NCBI GenBank assembly: GCA_030838815.1
Contig: JAUZEX010000916.1
Location: 1-17,302, forward strand
Origin: Actinomycetota bacterium
GTDB taxonomy: Bacteria; Actinomycetota; Acidimicrobiia; IMCC26256; BP-133
DNA: 17,302 bases
Direction: 5' to 3'
This document shows positions 1 through 6,091 of the stretch, piece by piece. Each line of letters begins with the position of its first letter. Within the stretch, counting starts at the first letter, position 1. The notes beneath the pieces were generated by a model. It worked only from the letters and a program-made list of their open reading frames with translations. It was not told the DNA's origin and searched no databases. The translations under genes were made by a program, and so were the position numbers.

Positions 1-140
1 TTCCGTGGCGGGCTGCCTGCGCCCAACCGGCGTTCGTTTTCGGCCTCTAGCCCGGGAAACGAACGCCGGATTTCGTGGCGGGCTGCCTGCGCCCAACCGG
101 CGTTCGTTTTCCGCCTCTAGCCCGGTAAACGAACGCCGGA
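1..140. repeat. Two 70-bp tandem repeats, each with a 13-bp perfect inverted repeat
   Basis: Positions 1-70 and 71-140 are two head-to-tail copies that differ at only three positions (3/73, 42/112, 56/126). In each copy the arm CCGGCGTTCGTTT (27-39, 97-109) is the exact reverse complement of AAACGAACGCCGG (57-69, 127-139), with a 17-nt centre containing CTAG. A smaller GGGC/GCCC hairpin (10-13/21-24) precedes it. The array stops sharply at 140 and may continue beyond the left edge. There is no T-tract after the stems, so a simple rho-independent terminator is unlikely. A REP/MITE-like element or a multi-site operator is possible; the function is unknown. Confidence 0.9.
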
Positions 141-226
141 ATGAGGAGGCGGAGGGCGGGGGCTCGGGGTTGCGGTGCCGGGCCCGGGCCGACTGACCTC
201 GGGGCGCCCGTTACGATCCCCGGGCG

Positions 227-1081
227 ATGGCCATGGCCGAATCCGAACCCGAGATCGCCGGGGTACTCCCTGCGGATCCAGTCGCCACCGGGGCAGCCGA
301 GCCGGAGGCGGAAACAGAACAGGCGGGGGCGAAGGCGCCGCCCTTCACCACGCTCGTGCTCGTGCGGCACGGGGTCACGGGGGAGACGGGGCCGATCCTG
401 TCGGGGCGCCGGCCGGGCATCGGCTTGTCGGACAAGGGACGGGAGCAGGCCGAGGCGGCCGGGCGACGGCTGGCCGGCCTCCCGGTGGCCGCCGTGTACA
501 CCAGTCCGCTGGAGCGGTGCCGGCAGACGGCGGAGGCCGTCGCCGCCCCTCACGGCTTGCCCGCAACCGACGTCCCAGGCTTGTTCGAGGCCGACTACGG
601 CGAATGGTCGGGGCGCAAGATCGAGGAGTTGCGGAGCACCGATCTGTGGAAGCTGGTCCAGGTGACGCCGTCGGCGGTGCGGTTCCCCGGAGGTGAGTCC
701 ATGCGGGAGATGCAGTCCCGCATCATCGGCGCGGTGGAGGAGATCGTGGCCGCCCACCCGGGCCAGATCGTTGTCGCCGCCTCCCACGCCGACCCGATCA
801 AGGCGGTGGTGGCCCACTACACCGGGGTGCACCTCGACCTGTTCCAGCGCCTGTTCGTCTCGCCGGCGTCGTGCACGGTGCTCCGCTTCGGCCCGGCCGG
901 GGCGGCGCTGGTGAAGCTCAACGACACCGGCTCCCTCGACGAGCTCCGGCCGCCGGCCCCGACGTCGGGCGAGATCGACACCGCCGCCGGCGCCACCACC
1001 GACCCGGGCGCGGCGCTGGCCCCCGGCCCTCACGAATCTGGCTCTGAGGCATCCAGTCCCCCGGAGCCGGCTCGTGCCTGA
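227..1081 (+). CDS. Histidine phosphatase superfamily protein, MSMEG_4193-type putative phosphomutase
   Basis: This is a 284-aa protein of the phosphoglycerate-mutase-like (histidine phosphatase) superfamily, expected to act in the cytosol through a phosphohistidine intermediate. The motif LVRHG gives catalytic His48. The Arg-containing stretch TSPLERCRQTAEA follows, then an acidic motif FEADYGEW, and the second active-site histidine is in ASHADPIK (His187). About 40 disordered, Glu/Ala-rich residues precede the domain and a Pro/Ala/Glu-rich tail of about 50 residues follows it, so the true start could lie slightly downstream (a second ATG is at 233). A TACGAT element at 212-217 could be a -10 box for a nearly leaderless transcript; I see no clear ribosome-binding site. 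The end overlaps the next gene by 8 bp. The pairing with DUF3090 and SCO1664-type genes identifies the MSMEG_4193 family; the substrate is not established. Confidence 0.9.
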   Translation: MAMAESEPEIAGVLPADPVATGAAEPEAETEQAGAKAPPFTTLVLVRHGVTGETGPILSGRRPGIGLSDKGREQAEAAGRRLAGLPVAAVYTSPLERCRQTAEAVAAPHGLPATDVPGLFEADYGEWSGRKIEELRSTDLWKLVQVTPSAVRFPGGESMREMQSRIIGAVEEIVAAHPGQIVVAASHADPIKAVVAHYTGVHLDLFQRLFVSPASCTVLRFGPAGAALVKLNDTGSLDELRPPAPTSGEIDTAAGATTDPGAALAPGPHESGSEASSPPEPARA

Positions 1082-1670
1082 GATCGAGTTCGATCCCGTC
1101 GACACCATCTCCGCCGGCGCGGTCGGCGAGCCGGGGCAGCGGGCGTTCTACATCCAGGCGGAGAAGGACGGGCGGGTCCTGTCCGTCCTCGTCGAGAAGC
1201 AGCAGGTGGCCATGCTCGCCGAGCGGGTCCGAATCCTCCTCGAGCAGGTGGCAGACCAGCTTCCGGAGGTCGGGGGCGACGTCCCCGTCCCGTTGACGCC
1301 CGACGCCGGCGAGTTGCGGGGCGACCCCGTCCCCCTCTTCCGGGCTGTGGCCATCGGGATCGGTTTCGACGCCTCCCGCAGCCTCGTGGTGCTCGAGCTC
1401 CACGAACGGCCGGTCGAGGACGACGAGGACGACGAGGAGGACGACGACCAGGACGACGAACCCGACGAACTCCCGCCGCCCGTCGACGACGAGGAGGGCT
1501 ATCTGGCCCGCCTGTACTTCACCGCCGCCCAGGCCCGGGCCATGGCCACCCGGGGCAGCGCCGCCGTGGAGCAGGGCCGGCCGCCATGCCCGCTGTGCGG
1601 CGGCCCGCTCGACCCGTCGGGGCACGTCTGTCCCCGGTTGAACGGGCACGCCCGCCACGACGAGGCGTGA
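1074..1670 (+). CDS. DUF3090 family protein with C-terminal zinc ribbon
   Basis: This 198-aa protein starts at a GTG that overlaps the upstream stop (GTGCCTGA, 1074-1081), which suggests translational coupling. The N-terminal part (MPEIEFDPVDTI ... GQRAFYIQAE) and the C-terminal zinc-ribbon-like cluster (Cys172, Cys175, His184, Cys186 in CPLCG...GHVC) are the signature of the actinobacterial DUF3090 family. Between them, residues about 115-141 form a strongly acidic Asp/Glu run encoded by repeated GAC/GAG codons; it is probably a flexible surface loop and could vary between strains. The family has no assigned activity as far as I know. Its conserved position between the phosphomutase and the kinase-like gene suggests a shared pathway or complex. 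Family assignment is confident; no function is inferred. Confidence 0.9.
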   Translation: MPEIEFDPVDTISAGAVGEPGQRAFYIQAEKDGRVLSVLVEKQQVAMLAERVRILLEQVADQLPEVGGDVPVPLTPDAGELRGDPVPLFRAVAIGIGFDASRSLVVLELHERPVEDDEDDEEDDDQDDEPDELPPPVDDEEGYLARLYFTAAQARAMATRGSAAVEQGRPPCPLCGGPLDPSGHVCPRLNGHARHDEA

Positions 1671-1684
1671 TCCAGCCCGGGGGT

Positions 1685-1700
1685 GGGGGGATGTCCCCCC
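1685..1700 (+). promoter_or_regulatory. G/C hairpin enclosing a candidate start codon
   Basis: The stretch GGGGGGATGTCCCCCC is self-complementary. In RNA it would give six G-C pairs closed by an AUGU loop, so the ATG at 1691 lies in the hairpin loop and the purine-rich region upstream is paired. It lies 15 bp after the DUF3090 stop codon, a distance a terminating ribosome could melt. The structure is read directly; the regulatory role is inference, and it matters only if 1691 rather than 1667 is the true start. Confidence 0.5.
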
Positions 1701-2419
1701 AGAAGCCGGAGCCGGGCAGCGCCGAGGAGAGTGAGCTCCTGGAGGGCGGCGAGATCGAGCTGCTGGGCCGGATGCCGTGGTCGTCGAACGCCACCTTTCT
1801 CGTCAAGCTCGACCACGGCGGCCGCGAGAGCCTGGCCATCTACAAGCCTCGCAAGGGGGAGCGCCCCCTGTGGGATTTTCCCCGGGGCACGTTGTGCGAG
1901 CGGGAGGTGGCCGCCCACCTCGTGTCGGAGGCGCTCGGCTGGGGCATCGTCCCCCGCACCATCCTTCGGGACGGGCCGGCCGGCGTCGGGTCGGTGCAGC
2001 GATTCGTGGAGCACGACCCCGAGGAGCACTACTTCACCCTTCGGGAGGGCTTCCCCGATGTCTTCCGGCGCTTCGCCCTCTTCGACGTCGTGATCAACAA
2101 CGCCGACCGCAAGTCGGGCCACTGCCTCCGGGACGGCAACGACCACGTCTGGGGCATCGATCACGGCGTGTCGTTCCACTGCGCCGTCAAGCTCCGCACC
2201 GTCATCTGGGACTACGAGGGCGAGCCGATCCCGCCCGCCGATCTGGAAGCCCTCGGCCGGCTCGGGGAACGGCTCGACGGCGACCTCGGCCGCGACCTCA
2301 CCGTGCTGCTGTCGGGCGCCGAACGCCGGGCGGTGGAGGACCGGCTGGAGTGGCTCCTCACCCAGCGGGTGTTCCCCCATCCGCTGACGGAGTACCCCTA
2401 CCCCTGGCCCATGGTCTAG
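1691..2419 (+). CDS. SCO1664 family protein, PI3/PI4-kinase-like fold
   Basis: This 242-aa protein belongs to the SCO1664 family, whose members resemble phosphatidylinositol 3-/4-kinase catalytic domains. Visible elements are a glycine-poor N-lobe strand followed by AIYKPRKGE with a probable ATP-binding lysine (Lys52), a catalytic-loop-like NNADRKSGH (residues 136-144) and a metal-binding-like IDHGVSFH (156-163). The order Lys, then N..D, then DHG matches the atypical-kinase arrangement. The real substrate is unknown and may be a protein or small molecule rather than a lipid. I use the ATG at 1691 because it leaves about 18 residues before the conserved EGGEIELLGR. A GTG at 1667 overlapping the upstream stop as GTGA is a serious alternative, since the ATG sits in a hairpin. 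It is the third gene of the trio and converges on the next operon with 24 bp between. Confidence 0.88.
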   Translation: MSPQKPEPGSAEESELLEGGEIELLGRMPWSSNATFLVKLDHGGRESLAIYKPRKGERPLWDFPRGTLCEREVAAHLVSEALGWGIVPRTILRDGPAGVGSVQRFVEHDPEEHYFTLREGFPDVFRRFALFDVVINNADRKSGHCLRDGNDHVWGIDHGVSFHCAVKLRTVIWDYEGEPIPPADLEALGRLGERLDGDLGRDLTVLLSGAERRAVEDRLEWLLTQRVFPHPLTEYPYPWPMV

Positions 2420-2443
2420 AGCCGGCGGCCGGGGACCGGCGGT

Positions 2444-2896
2444 CTACGCCGGAAGGTCGCCGGTGTCGTCGGCGGAGATGGCGTCGCGGTGCAGCACCAG
2501 GCAGAGCTCGGTCCGCCCGGGGGTCGTGCGGAGCTCGGCGTCGTCGACCAGGGCCCGGATGAGGGAGATCCGGAAGGTGTCGACGTCGGCCTCCGGCTCG
2601 CTGGCAGGGAAGGCGCTGTCGAAGGCCGACCCCGGCGCCTCGATGCGGATCTCGAGGGTCTTCGGCCCGTCGATGCAGCGCAGGCGCAGGGCCGCCGGAC
2701 GACCGTCAGCGGGGGGCGGCTGGTGGGCCAGCATCTCGATGGCGCTGGTGCAGGCCTCCGAGACGACGATCCGCAGATCGTCGATGCGCTCGTAGGCCAG
2801 GCCGGGGCGGATGCCGGCCAGCGCTCCGACGGCCATCCGGGCCACGCCGACGAACTCCGGGCGGGCCGGGATCTCCAGTTCGACGACGCGGTCCAT
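2444..2896 (-). CDS. RsbW/UsfX-like anti-sigma regulatory protein (HATPase_c_2), second copy in the stress operon
   Basis: This protein of about 150 aa has the GHKL/HATPase fold of RsbW-type serine kinases and anti-sigma factors: an N-terminal strand VVELEIPARPEF, a helix, then the N-box segment RIVVSEACTSAIEM. At the position of the usual N-box asparagine it has Ser51 (E47-x3-S51). The glycine-rich ATP-lid box is replaced by FRISLIRALVDDAEL. Such changes occur in actinobacterial UsfX-like proteins, so it may bind its partner without being an active kinase. The ATG at 2896 is preferred, 16 bp after the STAS gene stop; a TTG at 2944 would overlap that gene heavily. It is the last gene of the operon, directly after its likely antagonist (STAS protein), which suggests the two form a partner-switching pair. 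Confidence 0.85.
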   Translation of the reverse strand: MDRVVELEIPARPEFVGVARMAVGALAGIRPGLAYERIDDLRIVVSEACTSAIEMLAHQPPPADGRPAALRLRCIDGPKTLEIRIEAPGSAFDSAFPASEPEADVDTFRISLIRALVDDAELRTTPGRTELCLVLHRDAISADDTGDLPA

Positions 2897-2912
2897 GTCG
2901 ACGGGCGGGCGG

Positions 2913-3257
2913 TCAGCCCTGGCCGTCAGCCACGGCGGCGTCAACCGAGTCGTGGATGGTGAAGACCTTGGTGAGGCCGGTGATCTCGAGCACCTTGAGG
3001 ATCCGGCGCTGGGTGCAGACGAGAGCCAGGTCGCCGTCGTGGCTGCGGACCCGCTTCAACCCGCCGACGAGGACGCCGAGCCCGGTCGAGTCGAGGAACT
3101 CCACACCTTCGAGGTCGACCAGGATCGAGCGCTGACCCTGGTCGACCAACTGGATGAGCTGCTCGCGGAACTGGGGTGCCGTGTACACGTCGACCTCGCC
3201 CTGCACCGACAGGACGGCCCAACCATTGCGTTCTTTGACGTCAAGCCCTAGATCCAC
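2913..3257 (-). CDS. STAS-domain anti-sigma factor antagonist (RsbV/BldG-like)
   Basis: This 114-aa protein is a single STAS domain covering its whole length. The pattern GEVDVYTAPQFREQL at the start and the segment EGVEFLDSTGLGVLVGG in the middle are diagnostic. Ser57 in FLDSTGLG is the position phosphorylated by RsbW-type kinases in homologues, which controls release of the sigma factor. It starts at GTG 3257 with a Shine-Dalgarno GAGGA at 3265-3269, 7 nt upstream. It lies 51 bp after csbD and just before an anti-sigma-like gene, in the same operon as the sigma factor. By family it would bind an anti-sigma protein when unphosphorylated and free the sigma factor. Assignment to RsbV-type is confident; which of the RsbW-like proteins here is its partner cannot be told from sequence. 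Confidence 0.92.
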   Translation of the reverse strand: MDLGLDVKERNGWAVLSVQGEVDVYTAPQFREQLIQLVDQGQRSILVDLEGVEFLDSTGLGVLVGGLKRVRSHDGDLALVCTQRRILKVLEITGLTKVFTIHDSVDAAVADGQG

Positions 3258-3308
3258 GTGCGTTTCCTCGCGCTCTCTATCGGTGAACGAGCCTACTTCC
3301 TAGGCCGC

Positions 3309-3482
3309 TCAGTGGTCCTTGTCGACGACGTCCTTCGCCTTGTCGACGACCTTGCCGGCCTTCTCCTTGATGGTGGCGCCCATCCGGTCGGCCTTGCCTT
3401 CGCGCTTCATGTCGTCATCGTCGGTGATGTCGCCTGCCGCTTCCTTTATCCGGCCCTTCGCCTCGTCCATGTTCGATCCCAT
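3309..3482 (-). CDS. CsbD family stress protein, 57 aa
   Basis: This small gene was found by translating the gap between the sigma factor and the STAS gene. It encodes 57 residues: MGSNMDEAKGRIKEAAGD, then an Asp-rich turn, then MKREGKADRMGATIKEKAGK and a Lys/Asp/Val tail ending in DKDH. The repeated KGRIKEAAGD / KEKAGKVVDKAKD pattern is the CsbD family. The ATG at 3482 is supported by AAGGAG at 3490-3495, 7 nt upstream; an internal ATG at 3470 is possible but lacks such a site. CsbD proteins are abundant stress proteins, sigma-B controlled in Bacillus, with no known biochemical role. Its place between a SigF/B-type sigma factor and an anti-anti-sigma gene fits regulation by that sigma factor. 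Confidence 0.9.
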   Translation of the reverse strand: MGSNMDEAKGRIKEAAGDITDDDDMKREGKADRMGATIKEKAGKVVDKAKDVVDKDH

Positions 3483-3489
3483 GTTCTCT

Positions 3490-3495
3490 CTCCTT
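3490..3495 (-). promoter_or_regulatory. Ribosome-binding site of csbD-like gene
   Basis: On the minus strand this reads AAGGAG, 7 nt before the ATG at 3482. It is one of the best Shine-Dalgarno sites in the window. It fixes the start of the short CsbD gene and suggests strong expression. Confidence 0.75.
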
Positions 3496-3523
3496 GTCGG
3501 TTCCGAGTTCCCCCCTTCCAGAG

Positions 3524-3549
3524 GTACCCGGACCCGATGTGCCCCTAAC
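3524..3549 (-). promoter_or_regulatory. Possible SigB/SigF-type promoter for csbD
   Basis: On the minus strand GTTAGG (3549-3544) is followed after 14 nt by GGGTAC (3529-3524). Compared with the SigB pattern GTTTAA-N12..15-GGGWAW, the -10 box matches at five of six positions and the -35 box at three. The -35 box overlaps the stop codon of the sigma gene. Transcription would begin about 35 nt before csbD. This is weak evidence on its own. Confidence 0.3.
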
Positions 3550-4315
3550 CGGGCGCGGCCTCGGCTCCGGCCCGGTCCCGCAGCTGGACCAGGCTCCGGG
3601 CCAGCAGGCGCGACACGTGCATCTGGCTGATCCCGAGCCGGGCGGCGATCTCCGACTGGGTCATGCCCCGGAAGAAGCGGAGGTGGATGATCATCTGCTC
3701 CCGCTTCGGGAGCGAAGCGATGAGCGGGGAGAGGAGCATCCGCTGCTCCACCTCCTCGAGACCGTCGTCGTCCTCGCCGAGTTGGGCCGCGGCCGGGCTG
3801 GCGGCGCGGTCCTCGTCGTCGCCGGCGGGGGCGTCGATGGAGCTGAACCGGTAGGCCCGCCCGGCCTCCATCGCTTCCAGGACCTCGTCGACCGACACCT
3901 CGGCCCGGGCGGCGATCTCGGGGATGGTGGGGGACCGGCCGAGCTCCTGGGACAGGTTGTTGACCACCGTGCCCATCCGCAGGTGCAGCTCCTGGACCCG
4001 CCGTGGTACCCGCACCGCCCAGCCCTTGTCCCGGAAGTGGCGCTTCAGCTCCCCGACGATGGTCGGCGTGGCGAAGGTCGAGAACTCGAGGCCCCGGCTG
4101 GGATCGAACCGCTCGACCGCCTTGAGGAGCCCCAGCAGGGCGACCTGGATGAGGTCCTCGATCGGCTCGCCGCGGTTCTTGAACCGGCGGGCGAGGTACT
4201 CGGCCAAGCCGACCTGGGAGCCGACGATCTCGTCGCGCAGCACCTTGTCGCCCGTCCGGGCGTACTCCTCGAGCTTGCTCCGCAGCTCGTGCCGATCGGT
4301 TGCTTCGAAGGCCAT
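3545..4315 (-). CDS. RNA polymerase sigma factor, SigF/SigB/SigH stress family
   Basis: This 256-aa sigma-70 family group 3 factor has regions 2, 3 and 4. Region 2 is visible as EDLIQVALLGLLKAVERFD followed by FSTFATPTIVGELKRHFRDK and WAVRVPRRVQEL. Region 3 contains GRSPTIPEIAARAEVSVDEV. Region 4 has the helix-turn-helix GMTQSEIAARLGISQMHVSR and ends in SLVQLRDRAG. This length and arrangement fit SigB of Bacillus or SigF of mycobacteria. It directs RNA polymerase to stress promoters of the GTTT...GGGTA type. It starts only 4 bp after the stop of an RsbW-like gene, the classic anti-sigma/sigma pair, and csbD follows. Regulation by partner switching is expected. Which of the many actinobacterial paralogues it is cannot be decided, so no symbol is given. 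Confidence 0.95.
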   Translation of the reverse strand: MAFEATDRHELRSKLEEYARTGDKVLRDEIVGSQVGLAEYLARRFKNRGEPIEDLIQVALLGLLKAVERFDPSRGLEFSTFATPTIVGELKRHFRDKGWAVRVPRRVQELHLRMGTVVNNLSQELGRSPTIPEIAARAEVSVDEVLEAMEAGRAYRFSSIDAPAGDDEDRAASPAAAQLGEDDDGLEEVEQRMLLSPLIASLPKREQMIIHLRFFRGMTQSEIAARLGISQMHVSRLLARSLVQLRDRAGAEAAPG

Positions 4316-4319
4316 GGGA

Positions 4320-4757
4320 CTAGGACTCGCGCTGCTTCTTCAGGCGGAACATGACCATGCCGCCGTCGCTCCCGACCTCGTGCTCGTCGACGAGGGCGTC
4401 GAGGATCTGCTCCGACAGCTCCGACGGCTCCGGCACGGACCCGCTGGCGCCCGTCCGCCCGGTGATGGTGATCGAATCGGCCGCGGCCGAGTACGTGAGG
4501 TCCATGGTGCGCCCATCACCGGACGGGTCGTCCCCGTTCTGGTCGGCGTCGCCGAGCAGGTGGAAGCACAACTCGTCGACCGCGATGCGCAGGTCCTCCA
4601 CCTCGTCGAAGGTGAAGCCGAGTCGGCTGGCCAGGCCCGCGGCCGTGAGTCGCACCAGCCGCAGGTATTCCGGGGCCGCCGGAACGACCAGGCGCACGTC
4701 GCCTCCCTTTCCCAGTTCGTCGTCGCGCTCCACCGGCTCTTGTTCTTCGCCCGACAT
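4320..4757 (-). CDS. RsbW/UsfX-like anti-sigma factor, cognate of the adjacent sigma factor
   Basis: This 145-aa protein has the HATPase_c_2 architecture: VRLVVPAAPEYLRLVRL strand-helix, then DEVEDLRIAVDELCFHLLGD in place of the N-box, and a C-terminal ILDALVDEHEV. The N-box asparagine position is His66 (E62-x3-H66) and no G-rich lid is evident, as in the mycobacterial UsfX group, where this box is also altered. It should bind and hold the sigma factor encoded 4 bp downstream. I choose the ATG at 4757 rather than 4790 because GAGGAG at 4765-4770 stands 7 nt before it, whereas the upstream ATG has no clear site. It is the first gene of the operon, behind a candidate SigF-type promoter, so the pair may be autoregulated. 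Confidence 0.88.
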   Translation of the reverse strand: MSGEEQEPVERDDELGKGGDVRLVVPAAPEYLRLVRLTAAGLASRLGFTFDEVEDLRIAVDELCFHLLGDADQNGDDPSGDGRTMDLTYSAAADSITITGRTGASGSVPEPSELSEQILDALVDEHEVGSDGGMVMFRLKKQRES

Positions 4758-4764
4758 CAGCCCG

Positions 4765-4770
4765 CTCCTC
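4765..4770 (-). promoter_or_regulatory. Ribosome-binding site deciding the anti-sigma start
   Basis: GAGGAG on the minus strand lies 7 nt before the ATG at 4757. It favours this start over the in-frame ATG at 4790, which is 33 bp upstream. Confidence 0.7.
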
Positions 4771-4802
4771 GTGGTCCCGTTCAAGACCATGGTTCCCGAC
4801 CT

Positions 4803-4829
4803 ATTCCCATTCCCTGCCAGTTCCTACAC
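4803..4829 (-). promoter_or_regulatory. Possible autoregulatory SigB/SigF-type promoter of the anti-sigma/sigma operon
   Basis: On the minus strand GTGTAG (4829-4824) is followed after 15 nt by GGGAAT (4808-4803). The -10 box fits GGGWAW fully and the -35 box matches GTTTAA at four of six positions. Predicted transcription starts near 4796, about 39 nt before the preferred ATG at 4757. Autoregulation is common in this sigma family, which adds some weight. Confidence 0.4.
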
Positions 4830-4852
4830 CCGCCTGCGGCCGAAGCCCTCGG

Positions 4853-6043
4853 TCACACCGTGCCCGCTTCCCGCCAGGCGGCGATTTCAGCCCTCGAATG
4901 TCCGAGCCGCCCGCTGAAGATCGCTTCGTTGTCGGCGCCCGGCGCCCGGCCGAGGTGGCGGACGGCCCCCGGGGTGGCCATCAACCGCGAGACGACGCCC
5001 GGCACCCGGACCGGGCCCAGCGTCTCGTGCTCCACCGTCGGGATGGCTTCCCGGGCGGCGTAGTGGGGGTCGGCCATGATGTCGGCGATCGTGTACATCG
5101 GGGCGATGGCCGCCCCCACGGCCTCGAAGGCGGCGGTGACCTCCTCGCTGGAGCGCTTGGCCACCCACACGGCGATGGCGTCCTCCACCTCGTCCTGGTG
5201 GGCGAGGCGGCCGGTGTGGTCGACGAACCAGTCCTGCTCGACCAGGTCGGATCGGCCGACGAGCCGTACCACCCGCTCGGCCACCGATTGCGACGCCCCC
5301 GACAGCCCGAACCATCGCCCGTCGGCGGCCTGGAAGCTGTTGCGGGGAACCGTCATCGGGGTGCGGTTTCCCGTCCGGCCCGGGATCATGCCGAGCTGGT
5401 CGTAGGCCAGCGCCTGAGTGCCGAACATCCAGAACAGCGGCTCGTAGATGGCCTGGTCGATGACCTGCCCGGTGCCGGTGGCGTCGCGGTGGCGGAGGGC
5501 GGCCAGGGTGGCGAACGCCCCCACGCAGGCCGCCACGCCGTCGGCCAGCGCCAGTGGCGGGAGCGTCGGCGGGCCGTCGGGGTACCCGTTGAGGTGGGCG
5601 AAGCCGCTCATCGACTCGGCCAGCGTGCCGTAGCCGGGCCGGGCCGAGTAGGGACCGGTCTGCCCGAAACCGGTGACCCGGACCATGACGAGCCCCGGGT
5701 TGATGGCGCTGAGCTCCTCCCAGCCGAGGCCCCAACGCTCCATCGTGCCGGGCCGGAAGTTCTCCACCAGGACGTCGGCGTCGGCGACGAGCTCCTTCAG
5801 GACCGCGGCGCCGGCCGGGTCGCGCAGGCTGAGCGACACGCACGCCTTGTTGCGGTTGACGAACAGCCACCACAACGACACGCCGTCCTTCACCCAGCCG
5901 AAGCTGCGAAGGGCGTCGCCCTTCGGGTGTTCGACCTTCACCACGTCAGCGCCGTAGTCGCCAAGCAGCGTGGCGATGAGCGGCCCGGCCAGCAACGTCG
6001 CCGTGTCGACGACCTTGAGCCCGTCCAACGGCTTGGTGGTCAT
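4853..6043 (-). CDS. Class III CoA-transferase (CaiB/BaiF family)
   Basis: This 396-aa protein matches the usual length of family III CoA-transferases, which move CoA between carboxylic acids by way of an aspartyl-CoA thioester. The N-terminal LDGLKVVDTATLLAGPLIATLLGDYGADVVKVE is the hallmark opening. NRNKACVSLSLRDPAG and VENFRPGTMERWGLG follow, then VTGFGQTGPY. The putative catalytic aspartate is Asp168 in LALADGVAA, the same place as Asp169 of formyl-CoA transferase. The ATG at 6043 begins the family's normal N-terminus (MTTKPLDGLKV). No Shine-Dalgarno is visible, so a leaderless message is possible. It is divergent from a GlcD-type oxidase with 48 bp between, which suggests a joint role in hydroxy-acid or carboxylic-acid catabolism. 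The acyl substrate cannot be told. Confidence 0.93.
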   Translation of the reverse strand: MTTKPLDGLKVVDTATLLAGPLIATLLGDYGADVVKVEHPKGDALRSFGWVKDGVSLWWLFVNRNKACVSLSLRDPAGAAVLKELVADADVLVENFRPGTMERWGLGWEELSAINPGLVMVRVTGFGQTGPYSARPGYGTLAESMSGFAHLNGYPDGPPTLPPLALADGVAACVGAFATLAALRHRDATGTGQVIDQAIYEPLFWMFGTQALAYDQLGMIPGRTGNRTPMTVPRNSFQAADGRWFGLSGASQSVAERVVRLVGRSDLVEQDWFVDHTGRLAHQDEVEDAIAVWVAKRSSEEVTAAFEAVGAAIAPMYTIADIMADPHYAAREAIPTVEHETLGPVRVPGVVSRLMATPGAVRHLGRAPGADNEAIFSGRLGHSRAEIAAWREAGTV

Positions 6044-6091
6044 GGGGAAGAGCCAAGCACGTCGCGCCGGACGGGACACAATGGCGCCCTC
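6044..6091. promoter_or_regulatory. Divergent intergenic promoter region
   Basis: These 48 bp separate two divergent genes and must hold both promoters unless they lie inside the genes. CACAAT at 6077-6082 is a plausible -10 box that would start transcription about 3 nt before the ATG at 6092. Neither start has a clear Shine-Dalgarno site, which fits leaderless or nearly leaderless messages. No operator was recognised. Confidence 0.35.

Noticed and set aside
1..140. CRISPR array
   Set aside because: The two 70-bp units are directly adjacent with no unique spacers, so this is a tandem repeat.
47..1108. 353-codon open frame on the minus strand
   Set aside because: It is the antisense of the histidine phosphatase gene; its Arg/Gly/His-rich product has no family motif, as expected for shadow frames at this GC content.
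2420..2443. Terminator between convergent kinase-like and anti-sigma genes
   Set aside because: Only a 5-bp GCCGG/CCGGC stem with no T-run is present; GC-rich sequence makes this by chance. The gap at 9465-9491 is similar.
4898..6091. Long in-frame extension upstream of the FAD oxidase
   Set aside because: It is antisense to the CoA-transferase and has no oxidase motifs. The conserved flavoprotein sequence begins just after ATG 6092.
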